25,379 nucleotides of DNA from Chloromonas sp. AAM2 (GCA_004335635.1 QAXH01004873.1:749-26127), one strand, 5' to 3'. Numbered from the stretch's first letter, positions 1 through 11,462 are shown. Translations and numbers: made by a program. The notes: generated by a model not told the origin, from the sequence alone.

Positions 1-608
1 GGGTAGGCCAGGGCGGTGCCCATCCCGTTCCGTGTCCTCTGACGGCTTCCCTGGTGTAAATACATATACCGTGTCCTGGTCTGAACCAATGGCTGGCCTG
101 TATACATTGATGCTGATGTTGTTAGCGGTCTCAAACTTGCTGGCCTTAGGACCTGTGACGCTAACCCTGAGATTGTTATGCGCGTGCCTGCCCGCCACCA
201 GAGGTATTTATGTGCGAGTGTCGACACCTCAGTCTGGAGTTGTACTTTTGTCCGCTCTTGTATATGTAGGGGCAACTCTGCCTTAAGACCTGCGCGCATG
301 CTTGAATCGAAGGAAGAGTAAAACGGAGGTGCCGAGGCTCGATCACGCAACCATGGAGGGGATTCGATAAACCTGCCGCCGACAGAGACCTTCACCCACT
401 ACCACCTACTGTGTACTTTGTCCCAGAATTGGCTCACACAGTCCCTCCCACAACAGGTGCTGTCCTACTATGCCATTGTTCTTAACACCCACACTACCGT
501 GTACCATCCAACCCCTCAACACCACACCCCAGTCTTACACCACACTGAATTAGCTGTTCACTCAGAGTATTCACACCGTTGGCAGCACCCTGTCGTCTAC
601 CATTTCAC

Positions 609-610
609 NN
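609..610. other. Two unresolved bases (NN)
   Basis: The sequence has two N characters inside the A/C-rich tract. They mark an ambiguous consensus or a tiny assembly gap, so reading frames across this point cannot be trusted. Confidence 0.95.
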
Positions 611-693
611 ACACCGCCACATCTCAGTCTCACACCACATTAAACTTGACTAACCCAACACACATCTCAACCAATCCCAGTGACACCACCCAT

Positions 694-728
694 AAATTGT
701 CCCAGAACCGGCAAACTTCTTTTTTTTC
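694..728 (+). repeat. Single end of dispersed MITE-like element (copy 1)
   Basis: The 35 bases read AAATTGTCCCAGAACCGG, then GCAAACTTC and a T-run. They match the right terminal repeat of the element at 5189-5447 with only a few differences. A shorter similar word, TTTGTCCCAGAATTGGC, lies at about 418-434. No inverted partner was found within a few hundred bases, so this is a solo or truncated end. Confidence 0.7.
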
Positions 729-939
729 ATTTGAACGCTTGGTCCAAAACGCTTGGTCCAAAAAAAAAAGCCAAAAAAATGAATGACCAAGCGTCCATGC
801 ATAAAAAACCCTAGATATTCTGCAATGAATGAGTGCTGCTGGCGTCAAATCTGTGCCGGGACCACGTCTAGTCGTTTCATGCAGATGCCTTGTGGCTGTT
901 GCTTAGCAGCATACGTGATGCGGCTTGTATGTACCTCAT

Positions 940-1209
940 CCCAAGATGCCAAGGGGATGTCCATCTGACTTGCACGGTGATGCACTTTGCAGCCCAGTGC
1001 CTTACACTGACCATGGCAGCCACCGTTTGTGGCATCCCACCCAAAATTTACAGGGCGATTCGAGGACAAAACTTGCAGTGACGGGGTTGCTTCAATCCAG
1101 CGGCATCCAACAGCCAAAACTCACAAATCCAACTCAAGAATTGAAACGCCATGTTTCTGGCACATGATGGTTCGTGAGAGAACATTCACCTCGCCCCAAG
1201 ATGCCAAGG
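940..1209. repeat. Pair of short direct repeats
   Basis: The word CCCAAGATGCCAAGG occurs at 940-954 and again at 1195-1209. Both copies continue into a diverged but alignable tail (ATCTGACTTG in one, ATCTGATTTG in the other). This suggests an old local duplication or two copies of a decayed repeat. No coding content is evident. Confidence 0.5.
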
Positions 1210-1456
1210 AGAATCTGATTTGACACGTATCAACCTGATTATGTAACACAGCGTGCGCGTTGGATTCCAGGCCAATATACATCGCAAGAAAATGTCACCG
1301 AGCATTCCACACATAATATACAACGACATAAGCCCACAACCTGCCACGCAAGGAATTCTAATGCCATGAAGCAAGTCAAGGTCAAGAACCAGAGCACTGC
1401 GCTTTCAACATGAGATTACATATTGTACAACAGAAGAACACTGCGCACTCCTAAGT

Positions 1457-1503
1457 CATGAATATGGCTTAGTTGGGACCCGCCCGGGTTTGAATGATTC
1501 ATG
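1457..1503 (+). other. 47-nt hairpin with tRNA A-box-like word
   Basis: A perfect 7-bp stem, CATGAAT at 1457-1463 with ATTCATG at 1497-1503, closes this segment. Just inside the 5' arm is TGGCTTAGTTGG, which fits the eukaryotic RNA polymerase III A-box consensus TRGCNNAGYNGG. An inner ACCC/GGGT pair follows. The GGTTTGAATGA near the 3' arm is only a poor B box, and the A-to-B distance is far too short for a tRNA. It could be a deleted tRNA or tRNA-derived SINE remnant, or chance. Confidence 0.25.
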
Positions 1504-1658
1504 GCATTTCATCATCTTGCCAAACCAGCAACAGTATCCGCCAAACCAACAACATCAACGACAATTACAAGATCTCCTATGATAAGTCATGGAAGGTCCG
1601 TGTCAACATCACTGCTGGTGATGTGTGGCGTCACCAGCCACCCACAACTTGTTCGTGC

Positions 1659-1901
1659 CTACCAGTCCTCCTCATCCCACGACCTCATGTGCATGGAGGG
1701 GCGCTGCTGGCGCACAGGCATGGGAACTGGCCTGGACTGACGTTCCTCAGCTTCCGGCTTCTTGCATGTAGCTGGCCTGGCTGGCGCCTGTGAAAGCTTG
1801 AGGGTTGCCAGCGCCCCAGCAGAGAACGCAGCAATGGCCGGAGCGTTCGCGGCAATGGCAGACGCGACGCAAACTGGGCACACCATTTTCGTCGCGTCCA
1901 C
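1659..1901 (-). CDS. Possible small Ala-rich protein with CPVC motif (80 aa)
   Basis: I do not recognise this protein. The frame starts MDATKMVCPVCVAS, continues with a hydrophobic Ala-rich stretch at residues about 12-36 (possible membrane helix, or mitochondrial/plastid segment), then a Pro/Gln/Arg-rich tail. It ends in the acidic RSWDEEDW just before a TAG stop. The region is GC-richer than its flanks, which is typical of exons in this window. It would lie head-to-head with VPS35, whose start is about 600 bp away. Against it: the opposite strand is also open here, no splice or polyadenylation evidence is clear, and no family match is known to me. It could equally be one exon of a larger minus-strand gene or a chance ORF. 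Confidence 0.35.
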   Translation of the reverse strand: MDATKMVCPVCVASAIAANAPAIAAFSAGALATLKLSQAPARPATCKKPEAEERQSRPVPMPVRQQRPSMHMRSWDEEDW

Positions 1902-2497
1902 AATGTCCCGGAAATGCGACTCAAAAATTCAGAATTCAGACACCGGCCTGCACACATCCATCGAGCCTAGTGATAGTGAGTGATTGAGCTGCCACTGAGC
2001 GGCAGTGTGGACGATAGCGACTGAGGGCAGAGTCAACATGACGTCCTACCTGCGCCTGCCTAGGGTTCTCACCTTGGGTTGGCGAATCAGAGACGTGCTC
2101 GGATGTGCGACAAGATAGAAGGTCAGGTACGAGTAGGCAGGTGTTGCAGGACAAGGATGCGTGTCTGAACAAAGTACGCGAGGTAACAGTAGCACACGGG
2201 ATATGGCTGGCACGCTCGTTTGTCAGCGAACATATGCTGGTCAGCAGTGCCTGGCGGGAGTGGTAGTCACTGCTCAGCACTGCGTCATACCCTATGTTCG
2301 TTTTGATGTCACTCATCAGCACTGGACCTTTGCTTCCTGTCTTTGCTCGATGTGGCAGCTTACTAATCCAATGATTGATTAGACTGAGTACAAACCAGCC
2401 CTTCCTTTTGCCACAGCGCAAGGATGGTGCGTGGACAGATGTCTGCAGGCCTGGCTCTGGTCTGCTGCAATGTGCTTATTTAAGCATTTAACATCTG
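1902..2497. other. Intergenic region upstream of VPS35
   Basis: I see no convincing gene. The longest open frame (minus strand, about 160 codons) has no recognisable domain and low-complexity composition. An AT-rich word, TTATTTAAG, lies about 20 bp before the VPS35 ATG, so close that it is more likely 5' UTR than a TATA box. Confidence 0.55.
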
Positions 2498-5400
2498 ATG
2501 CAGGAGTCTTCATTCCCTGGAGATTCAGAACAAGACAGGATCCTAGCGGATGCCAAGGCTGCATGCAAGAGGAGTGCCTACAGCATGCGCAAGGCGATGG
2601 TAAGTGACGATTGCATCAGCCAGCACTTGTGGTTTGCTACAATCTGTCGCATGCATTCGCATGGAGCCAAACCCGGCATTGATGCTTACATCGCAGGAGG
2701 AGGATAACATGCGAGAGGCCTTGCGCTTCTGCGCTGCTATGCTCAGCGAGTTGCGAACGTCGCAGCTCTCCCCACAGAAGTATTACGAACTATATATGCT
2801 GGTGTTCGACCAGCTCGTTAATTTGGAGGTGCGAGCGGCATCTGTCGATCGCGTTAATCCATTCCAAGATCCCAACTAACTAGGGCTGTTCGTCCACGCT
2901 CTTGCAGGCTTTTTTCGGTGATGAGAGAGGCAAGGGCAGAACATATTCTGAGCTTTATGAACTGGTGCAGCACGCAGGCAATGTCTTGCCGAGACTGTGA
3001 GTGTGGGCAGTTGAGCAGCTGCCTTGCATGTACTTGGGACGCTCTTCAGTTAGCCAAATGCCATGTTTGCGTGCATGGCACAGGTACTTGATGGTGGCAG
3101 TTGGTTGCTTGTACATCAAGAGCAAGGAAGCAGCTGCACGGGACATCCTGCGAGACCTTGTTGAGCTGTGCAAGGGTGTGCAGCATCCCACTCGCGGCCT
3201 GTTCCTGCGCTCCTACCTCTGTCAGCGGTCCCGCAGTGTGCTGCCAGACACAGGCAGCGCATATGAGGGCGAGGGCGGCAATGTGGCAGATGCACTTGAT
3301 TTCCTTCTCTCCAACTTTGTGGAAATGAACAAGCTCTGGGTACGCATGCAGCATCAGGTGAGCAGCTATGGATGTGCATGCAGCTCACGGCAGTCAGCTA
3401 TGACATGGCATGGCAGGCGATGATCAACGTCAGTTGTCGGCTCCCCCGCATGAATCCCGTCATGTGTCAGTGGCGAGTTTGTGCATGCATCAATGGATCC
3501 CACGTATCAATGGCGAGTTTGTTGACGCACTGATGAGTTCCTTGAGCATGGTACCAATCCCCATTTATGCCTGTCTAATCGCTTGCACGCCATTGCTTTC
3601 TCGGCAGACGCCCAGGTAGGTGCACCCACCGCCCCCAGCATTTCAGCCTGCTTTGCCTGCAATCTGGCAGGGACAGCAGCAGTGTGCCCCACACGCTCGC
3701 AGGGGAGTGCGCGTGACAAGGAGAAACGTGAGAAGGAGCGCCAGCAGCTAGCAGACCTTGTGGGGAAGAACCTGACTTACATCAGCCAGCTAGATGGGCT
3801 GACATACGAGGTTTATGCACAGCAGGTGAGAGACATTTTCATGCTACCACCATCGTATGTGCTTGCCGCACACTGATTTTCACCTGCTGCTACAGCTTCA
3901 AAACCATGTTGTAGTGTTGAGGACATCTCATGAGTGTCTGCCGCTTGCCATCCCCGAGTCTCCCTGTGCTCTGTGCTGGCAGGTGCTGCCGCGTGTGATG
4001 GAGCAGGTGGTGAGCTGCAAGGACGACATCGCACAGCAGTACCTATTCCAAGTAAGGGGAACGGCAGCAGGGGTGTCTGCACAATGTTGGGTGTCTGCAC
4101 TGTGTAGGGAAGGGTGGAGGGCTGTGACGGTGGACACGAGTTGGGGTGTGACAGCGGGTGACGGTCTCCTGGGCAATGCATGGCCATTGCTTGTAAGGGA
4201 AACGCGAGCCTTCGGCATTCTACGGTCTTGATAGGTGTTGGAGCAGGCCAGTCGAGCACACTCTGAGTGACAAGGTGTGCGAGATAAACATCTAGTGTGG
4301 TGCTTATCAACCTAACCCGTAGTGTTCCTTGCTGTCTTGGCTGTGCACCCGTCCCTGCATGTGCACCTCAGGCTGTAATCCAAGTGTTCCCGGACGCGTT
4401 CCACCTGGGCACCTTGAATGTGCTGCTGGGGGCACTGCCGGAGCTGCAGCCAGGCGTCAAGGCAAGTTAGCTCTCAACACCGGGGCTTGCGGTGTCACTT
4501 CTTGTTGGGCGATGCAATGTGGGCTCTAGATGTGCAGACAGCACCAATGGGCAGGCGCGAAAGTGAAATTCACGTGCAGCGATGAATTCCGGATTGCAAG
4601 TGTGCTGATGTGCTTTGTCAGCCATCATCAGAGCACCTCTGCACCCTGCAGCCAAGTCAGCACGATGCTTAGGACTGGTGTGCTTGGCGTTGCTTTGGAT
4701 CCAGGAGGCAGGTCTTGCTTAACTCCGCTCTGTCTGCTGCCTCCGACCAGCGTAACACTTGCCCGACATTTAAAGCGTTGTTGGCCGGTACTGTTCCCGA
4801 GATTGCATGCACGATGACTGTGAGGGCGAGCCTGCTCTTTCCGCTGCCTGTGTCCCTGCAGGTCCATAGTGTCATGGGCAGTCTGATGGACCGCCTGGCC
4901 AAGTACGCGTCGGCCGACAAGGCGGTCATGGCGCGGCTGCTGGACATGAAGGCGTTTGAGCGCTTCAGGGACGCCATTGCACACGTCATCACCGCACAGG
5001 TGTGCAGGGAACACAAAGACGTCGTGTGATGCGCATGCAGCTGGCTTATTGGGCTCACTCTGTGCAAATGTGCGTGCTTGTTGTAGAAGCAGAGTTAGGT
5101 GCATTTTGCTGTGGGCACAACTCACCACAACCAACTGGTTGGGAATCTGAAGCCTAGCGCACATTGTGCTGCACAGCATACATCAAGCAAAAAAAAGATG
5201 TTTGCCAGTTCTCGGACAGTTTACAGTATGTGAGGCAACTTGCCCAACAAAATGATGTAAATCAACGAAATCAACGAATGAGAGGGCAGAAATCAACATA
5301 ATCGTATCAGTATGACAAGCCAGTATACACTGGACTGTTCTGTCACCAAAAGCCAGCAGGCTTTTCCTTATTCCCCTTATTCCTGCGACCACACTAGCCC

Positions 5401-8400
5401 CACAGGCGTTTCTTCAAATTGTCCCAGAACTGGCAAACATCTTTTTTGTGGTAAGGGACTGGCTTTGTGAGTTCTTTCACTGTGTCTGGTTTGCATGAAC
5501 CACCGTGGGCAAATGCAGTGCACTGTTAGAAAGGAAAACTAGTGAACCTCCGCTGTGTTGCCGGCCGCTTGCTTGCTGCCATCTGAACACCTCGAGCCTA
5601 GTCTGCTGGTCGCTCGCACAGCCTGTCTGAGCTCGTCGCACACATGCTGTGCTCTGTGCGCTTGTGTGTGTGGTTCAGCCGGGCATGCCTGCGGTGGACG
5701 CGGTGGAAATGTACGTGGCTCTGATGAACTTCACGGGCAGCGTGCACCCCAACCTAGTGGGAAACGTCAATCAGGTTGGTGGGACGCCTGCGGCACAAGC
5801 CCATGTCACTGCTGCAGTGGCGGCAACATCGGTGCATGATGAAGAAATAGCTTGCTGGTGAGACTGCAGCAGCTCCCACCATCATTGTTACCTGCCATTG
5901 TACCCATGACATCCTCCAACTACATGCATTTTGATCGTTTGTTTACAAGGCAGTGGGTGCAACCGTGAACATAACAGACACTGTTTGTTTGAGATCAGAG
6001 TGAACAACCAGATGGCTCCTGTTCCGCGTGCACAGGAATACCGGCAGGAATAACGTAGGTAATCAAGCACATGGCCTGGATGGATTGATGATCCGAATAC
6101 AGTGAAGTGGATGCAATCATGAATGCAACAAGCCACTGCTTGTGTGAACACTTGGCCTTCTGTCTCCTCCCCTTTGGGTGACCGCAGGTGCTTGCCGCCG
6201 CCCACCAGGCGCTGTCCACACGTGGGCTGGCCGGGGACATGCGTGCTGAGAAGGCGCTGGTCCAACTACTCACACTGCCCATCACCAAGTACGACGTCGT
6301 CACAGGCCTAGGACTCAGTGAGTGGATGACTCGGGCAAATTATCAGAATAGTATCATTTACCACTAATCCAGTTCCAAATGATATCTCAGTAAGTGGGAA
6401 GGCATGGAAGCCCGATACCGTTTTGAAGCCCCATGCAGTAGGGAGTAAACCTGAACTTGGGCATTGGAAAGCCACATCACATTGGGTACGTGCAAGCACA
6501 GTGGCTGGCAATCAGTGGTGCCTACAGGTCTGCATGGTGCGCAAGGGCAGCTCGTGTATGCTGGTTACTGACGCATTCTGGCAGGTCAAGCACTGCTTGG
6601 CTGTTTTGTTAGAGTGTTGTGTTCGTTGTGTTGTTTGGCCGCAGCCGAGTACCCAATGTTGATGGGCCTCCTGCGCCAGCGCACGCACAAGGAGCTGGCC
6701 ACCCGCATTGTTCACACGGTGCTGGACACGAACACCAAGATCACGAGCGTGGACAAGGCAGCCATGCTCTTCAGGTGCGGAGCTGGGGTGGCCACCCCCG
6801 CAGTTGAGGTTGTCCAAAGCAAATGCATGTGAGGGTATGAAAATCTGGGTCGTCGTCCACCATCATTGCCGACAATTCCAATGCGCTGATGTCTGTCCGT
6901 CATGCGGTCTTTTGCTTGCCCCTGGCAGGTTCATCCAGCCCCTGGTGCACGACGGGCCGGTGGCGGGTGCAGCGGACGGGTCTCAGCCCGGCCTGTCCAT
7001 CGATGACCTGGATGACGAGGTGACACGCGGGACAAGGGATGGGCTGGGATGGCATGGGATAGGACAGGAATTTCTGCAACATCACGTGGGGTGAATCTTC
7101 TTCCCTTGTGGTACCTAACCAGTCGAGGCGTAGACGTTGTTGCTTGCGGTGCTGCATTTCCAACTGGGCAACTGGCTCTGACTGGGTATGGAGCAGGAAA
7201 GCAGACTGCAGGATAGGAGGTAGACGCACCTAGGCTGAACATGAAGTTAGAGGGCCACTGGTCCTTTGGATCATGTCCGTTCGGAGCAGCCAGGCTGCTG
7301 AGTAACGGCCAGCTGGCACTGGCATAAAAATCTGCCGACACCGTTTGTTCCCACAAACACAACAAAGGGCGCAGCACACGAGCATGCTCAAGAGAGTGAG
7401 GCAACTGGAGCACTTGGTGGCGACTTACATTACCGAGTTCTGAGGCCTACTATACCTCTGACTACTATACCTCTGACTGGACGTGTACCAACTTACACAC
7501 CAACAGCACATCCCAGTGTCATGCCACACTGACGCAGACGCAGTACATACTCTCTCTGCCCACGTCCACAGTCCACAGAAGTTTGAAAATTGTTACAGTA
7601 TTTCCCAAGGTCGTCACCTTATCCCTGTCACCACACTGACTCCAGTGCTGTTCTTTGAAACTGTCCCAGAACTGGCAAACATCTTTTTTTTTAATGCCAT
7701 GTGGGCTAAGCCAGCCCTTAGCGCATTGGCCGAAGTGTGCCACACATGCCGCACTTCCCGCCCATGCGCCATGTGCGTGCAAGGGAATGTGCTCTGGGTT
7801 CGGCGCTGGACCGGATACACACGACTTTGGTCGACACAGTGGTACGTTATGGTACCTGTTAGTTGCTCTCACTGTGCCCACGTGTGCAGGACGTTCAATC
7901 GGAGCAGGTGTTGGTGGCTCGCCTGTTGCACAGCCTGTACTCGGACAACCCTGCTGAGCAGTACCACTTGCTGGTCACGGCCCAGGAGGAGCTGATCAAG
8001 GGTGGCCCTCGCCGCCTGCGCCACACTCTGCCCGCACTGGGATTTGCCGGCCTGGCGCTGGTCAGACGCATGGCCAAGTCCGGGTGGACCGGGGAAGGCA
8101 TCACGGTCGAGTCGCTGCTGCAATGGTTGCTCAATGTGGCGCTGTCGCTGGCGGAGGTGCGCCTTTGCAACATCAACAGCGCCACGTGGGAATTCTCACT
8201 ACTCCCATTTGTAGTGTTGGCTTAGGATTGCCAGCACCTTTCCTGTGCACACAAACATGTCTACAATAGGGAGTTGAATCTGGTATGTTGCAACACCATA
8301 ATCGCCTCCTCCATGCATTCATACTTTCCCGTTAGCTTGGCTGCACACACTGCCCCCTGGCCCCCTGTGCCTGCAGGTTCCCGAGCCCCTGCTGGCCCTG

Positions 8401-10768
8401 CGGCTCATGTTGGCTGCGGCATGCAGCGCCAGCGAGGAGGCGGGGCAAGAGATGCTCGCGTACGAGTTCATGGAACAGGTGCGGAGTAATAAGCCATTTG
8501 ATTATGACGAGCAGTCCAAGGCGTCAAGGCATCACAGGTCTTGTGGAGACTGCCTGAAGAGAGGGCGTGTCAAGGTGTTTCATTTGAAGTGATAACATGT
8601 GTTGAAAGATGACCATGACCAGTCCAGACATCACTGCAATCGGTTCAGCATGTATGTACGCCTTGGTGGCCGAGGTGCGCACCGATGCGAACAGGACCTG
8701 TGCTGTCTTGTCTCCCCATCCGTGCACCTGCCTGCCCCAGGCCATGACCCTGTACGAGGAGAGTGTCCCCGACCAGCGGTCGCGCATCACCGCCCTGCAC
8801 ACGCTAGTGGGCACGCTACACGGCTGCCACGTGTTCAGCGCGGAAAACAGGGACACATTGGTGCAGGTGGGTGCCATAGAAACAGCACTACTATGCAACT
8901 CGCCCGGTTGCACACCCAGGCAAGTGGTTTATATTGCACTACGATGCAAGTGGCTGTGGTAGCAATGGACAACTTTGCGAGTTTTTTTCATTGAGCTTGA
9001 TACGTTTGCAGCCAGGTCCAGGGGCAGGGCGTGCAGGCCACAACAGTGTAGGTTTACTGGGGACCAAGGCTACACGTCCACTCAGGCAGGGCAGCCTTTT
9101 CACTTCCTTCCACTTGTAGTTTGGTTTGCGGCCAGGCGCCGATGCAGTGCAATGTTTACTCCGGATGAGGATTGCATGTGCACCCTGTCCAATCGCAATG
9201 TGTTGGGCAATAAAGCCACGTGATGTTGTTCAACGTCCATCTGCTTCCCCGCAGAACACGGCTGGGTACGCAGCGCGATTGCTCAAGCGTGCGGACCAGT
9301 GCAAGGCGGTGTGTGCATGCGCGCGCCTCTCATGGCAGGTGCGCACTGAACAGCACAGACCCAAAGCCGTGATGTGCAGAGCTGTGCTGTTTGCTGTGTT
9401 CGTCATGGCTTTTTGGTGCAATGGTGTTATCAGAAGGGCTCACAGTGCAGTATGTTTGCTCATCTAGGCGTACACGCGGCGTACAGCCAATCAACAGAAA
9501 TGTGGACAGTGGGGCTCCTGGGTCACCCGTTGCATTCTCCGTCATTCATGCCAAATGTTTGGGGCATACCGCTGAACGTTTCCTTCTATCACATCATGCC
9601 TGCATGGCCATGCATTGTCCCATGTTCAGGACGACGTCGCCTCTACCGGTCCCAACGCCCAGCCGCCTGTGAGGGACGCAGCCAAGGTCATGGCATCACT
9701 CAAGCGCGCAATGAAGGTGGCAAACGCAGCAAAGCAGCAGGTGGGCAGGAACATGGCTTACAGGGCAGGAACGACTGATCTACGAATGCAGTCAGTGCGC
9801 CAGTTTGCTTGCGCAATGATGGCTACATCGCAGGCGTCCAGCCATTCTCACAGATTTTATAAGCAAGCTCGACCCCTGCTGATTCATTGATAGTAGTCAG
9901 CCAGTGGACACGGCAGACTCAGCACACTCTCATGCTTTTCAAACCAGGGCTGACATGTGTTGCTGCCGTTCTGTGTGCAGCAAGCTGCCGCGGCTCGCGG
10001 CCTGCCCAGCTCTTTGGCGAGTGCAGGCGCCTCCTCCTCAGGCGGCAGCCCCTCCTACATGTTCCTGTACGTGGAGATACTCAACCACTACCTGGCATAC
10101 TTTGAGGCGGGCGCGGAGACGTTTGGCGCGAGTGTGGTGCAGCAGCTCATGGACCTGGTGGCGGGGGAGGTGGCACCGGCTACCGGTACAACAACACCAG
10201 CTGGCGGCGCGGACGCGGACACCCTTAGGTGAGAGTTGTAGTGGCAGGATCAATGGTAAACAATGCTGTCTCAAGTATGCCTTCCTTGTTGCCAAACGTT
10301 GGGGCGTGGTGCAACAGAGATACGCCTGCAAGATACCTTAGGCAGTGTTTGCTGCGCCTTGGCTTGTGATTGTCCTGCATCTCCTGTTGCCACTGCCTGG
10401 CAAGCAGCTCCGCAAGAACTGAGTCACCAGTGGACCTGCTCAGAGTCCAGACCTTGTCGGGTGGGGGGTGCGGGCCTTGGTGAAACGTGCAAATGCTTGC
10501 AGGATGCATGCAGTGTTTGTGCAAACTTGATCTCAGTCTGCTGCACTTAAGTTTGAGCTGGTCCTTGGTCTTACTGCCTGGCAAGCGCTTGCAAGAAGTG
10601 AAGTGTCGGTTGCTAGAGCCATACGACATACGTTGAACTGTGGCCCCAACCTGGATGCACGTTACATGCAGGTACTGGAAATCGACATTGCAGTACATAC
10701 AGAAGCAGGCCAGTGCCGCTTCCAGCGACGTCCAAGCGCGCTTTGCACAGCTGAAGATTTCTGCCTGA
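2498..10768 (+). CDS. VPS35: VPS35, retromer core subunit (19 exons, 832 aa)
   Basis: VPS35 is the alpha-solenoid scaffold of the cytosolic retromer, which recycles cargo receptors from endosomes and binds VPS26 and VPS29. My exons are 2498-2599, 2697-2828, 2908-2996, 3084-3357, 3703-3825, 3983-4051, 4372-4461, 4862-4999, 5679-5774, 6188-6317, 6645-6774, 6929-7019, 7890-8156, 8377-8478, 8741-8866, 9255-9338, 9630-9740, 9981-10228 and 10672-10768. They total 2499 nt and keep one frame. Family blocks appear in order: LSELRTSQLSPQKYYELYM; PRLYL at 106-110 (the VPS26-binding motif, its Leu codon split by intron 3); GVQHPTRGLFLRSYL; NFVEMNKLWVRMQHQ; IQVFPDAFHLGTLN; LAYEFMEQ; and the C-terminal YWKSTLQYIQKQ. 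The length is close to the roughly 790-800 aa of animal and plant VPS35. An in-frame TAA lies three codons before the ATG. Intron 8 contains a MITE-like element, intron 12 a solo end, and intron 7 uses a GC donor. The least certain boundary is the 5' end. Confidence 0.96.
4462..4861 (+). other. GC-AG intron (VPS35 intron 7)
   Basis: The exon ends GTCAAG and the intron begins GCAAGT rather than GTAAGT, then ends CTGCAG. Both flanking exons are conserved VPS35 sequence and join in phase 0. The site otherwise matches the donor consensus strongly, as is usual for GC donors. It is the only non-GT donor I needed in the five main genes. Confidence 0.85.
5189..5447. mobile_element. MITE-like element with 32-bp terminal inverted repeats
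   Basis: Positions 5191-5222 and the reverse complement of 5416-5447 agree at 30 of 32 bases (core AAGATGTTTGCCAGTTCT). Each repeat has an outer A or T run. The interior of about 190 bp is non-coding and moderately AT-rich. The element sits entirely in VPS35 intron 8, between 4999 and 5679, so it is spliced out. Short length, inverted ends and lack of coding capacity fit a non-autonomous DNA transposon. I cannot define a target-site duplication because the ends merge into homopolymer runs. Confidence 0.7.
7658..7692 (+). repeat. Single end of the MITE-like element (copy 3)
   Basis: The sequence AAACTGTCCCAGAACTGG continues as CAAACATC and a T-run. It matches the right terminal repeat of the 5189-5447 element almost perfectly. 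It lies in VPS35 intron 12 (7020-7889). An A/C-rich stretch precedes it, as at copies 1 and 4. I find no inverted partner inside the intron. Confidence 0.7.
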
Positions 10769-10876
10769 TGTTCACATTGCCTTTCACTTGACCAGCTTTT
10801 AGAAGACGTTGGGCCCTGAATCCAATGGCCGTAGTCAAAAGCATGATATGAATGCACTGACCGTGTTCCTTTTCGT

Positions 10877-10881
10877 TGTAA
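10877..10881 (+). terminator. TGTAA polyadenylation signal, VPS35
   Basis: This is the first TGTAA after the VPS35 stop codon, about 110 nt downstream. TGTAA is the usual polyadenylation signal of chlorophyte nuclear genes. Confidence 0.65.
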
Positions 10882-11462
10882 ACTGTGCAAGCGCGTGGTC
10901 ACTGAAGCTGCTCTGCTCACAACCTCGGCACAATCAAATGCTCCTCTGCAGTCCATGAACCGACGGGCACAAAAAAGAACATGAACATTCAAGTGTCAGG
11001 CTTGACAGAATTCGTACACCCCCATGGGATACGGCGCTTTCGTTGTGAGCCAGGCAGGCTACTACAACCAAGTCACTCCAGAGCAGGCGCTCTGTGCTGC
11101 CTACCCACAGCGCGTACGCTGCCCTACTGCCTCGTGTCAGCCAGCCATCATTTGCAGTTTGCAGGAGTTTATCCAAGGGTTAAACTTTTCACTTGCGTCC
11201 GAGGAGGCGGGGGGGTTAGTCACTAAACGTTTGACCAGACATGGTGACATGGGCCACACGACATGGGCATGCATCGCGCTTGGGCATGGACAACAGTGCA
11301 TGGTACATGGTACAACTGCCGTCATCACTAACAACTGTGGCGCCAGGCCGTCAGCCAGGGTGGCAGCAATTGAAAGACGGCGCCCATCGCATGCGCAGCA
11401 CGGCGCTTGCATACCAATGATGCGCATATGTGTTGTGGCCTGGTGGCTTGTACATGCCACTG

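Larger units (their letters stand above)
1..1658. other. Gene-poor 5' flank
   Basis: I find no supportable gene here. The open frames are short, overlap on both strands and show no domain, splice structure or family resemblance. From about 440 to 690 the plus strand is A/C-rich, with many CACACC and CATCC words. This leads into a copy of a dispersed element end at 694-728. Two short direct repeats and one hairpin with a tRNA A-box-like word are listed separately. The stretch is best read as intergenic DNA with decayed repeats. Confidence 0.6.

Noticed and set aside
1936..2421. 161-codon minus-strand ORF
   Set aside because: No recognisable motif, overlapped by open frames on the other strand; likely chance.
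3470..3530. Short duplicated word ATGGCGAGTTTGT or TGGCGAGTTTGT in VPS35 intron 4
   Set aside because: Two copies only, short and inside an intron; not enough to call a repeat element.
3813..4310. 165-codon minus-strand ORF inside VPS35
   Set aside because: It is antisense to conserved VPS35 exons 5-6 and their introns, and has no domain.
10385..10615. ACTGCCTGGCAAGC seen twice in VPS35 intron 18
   Set aside because: A pair of 14-base words with weak flanking similarity; could be chance or a tiny old duplication.
10225..10992. 255-codon minus-strand ORF
   Set aside because: It lies antisense to the last VPS35 exons and intron 18. It has no domain, and composition fits chance openness opposite a coding region.
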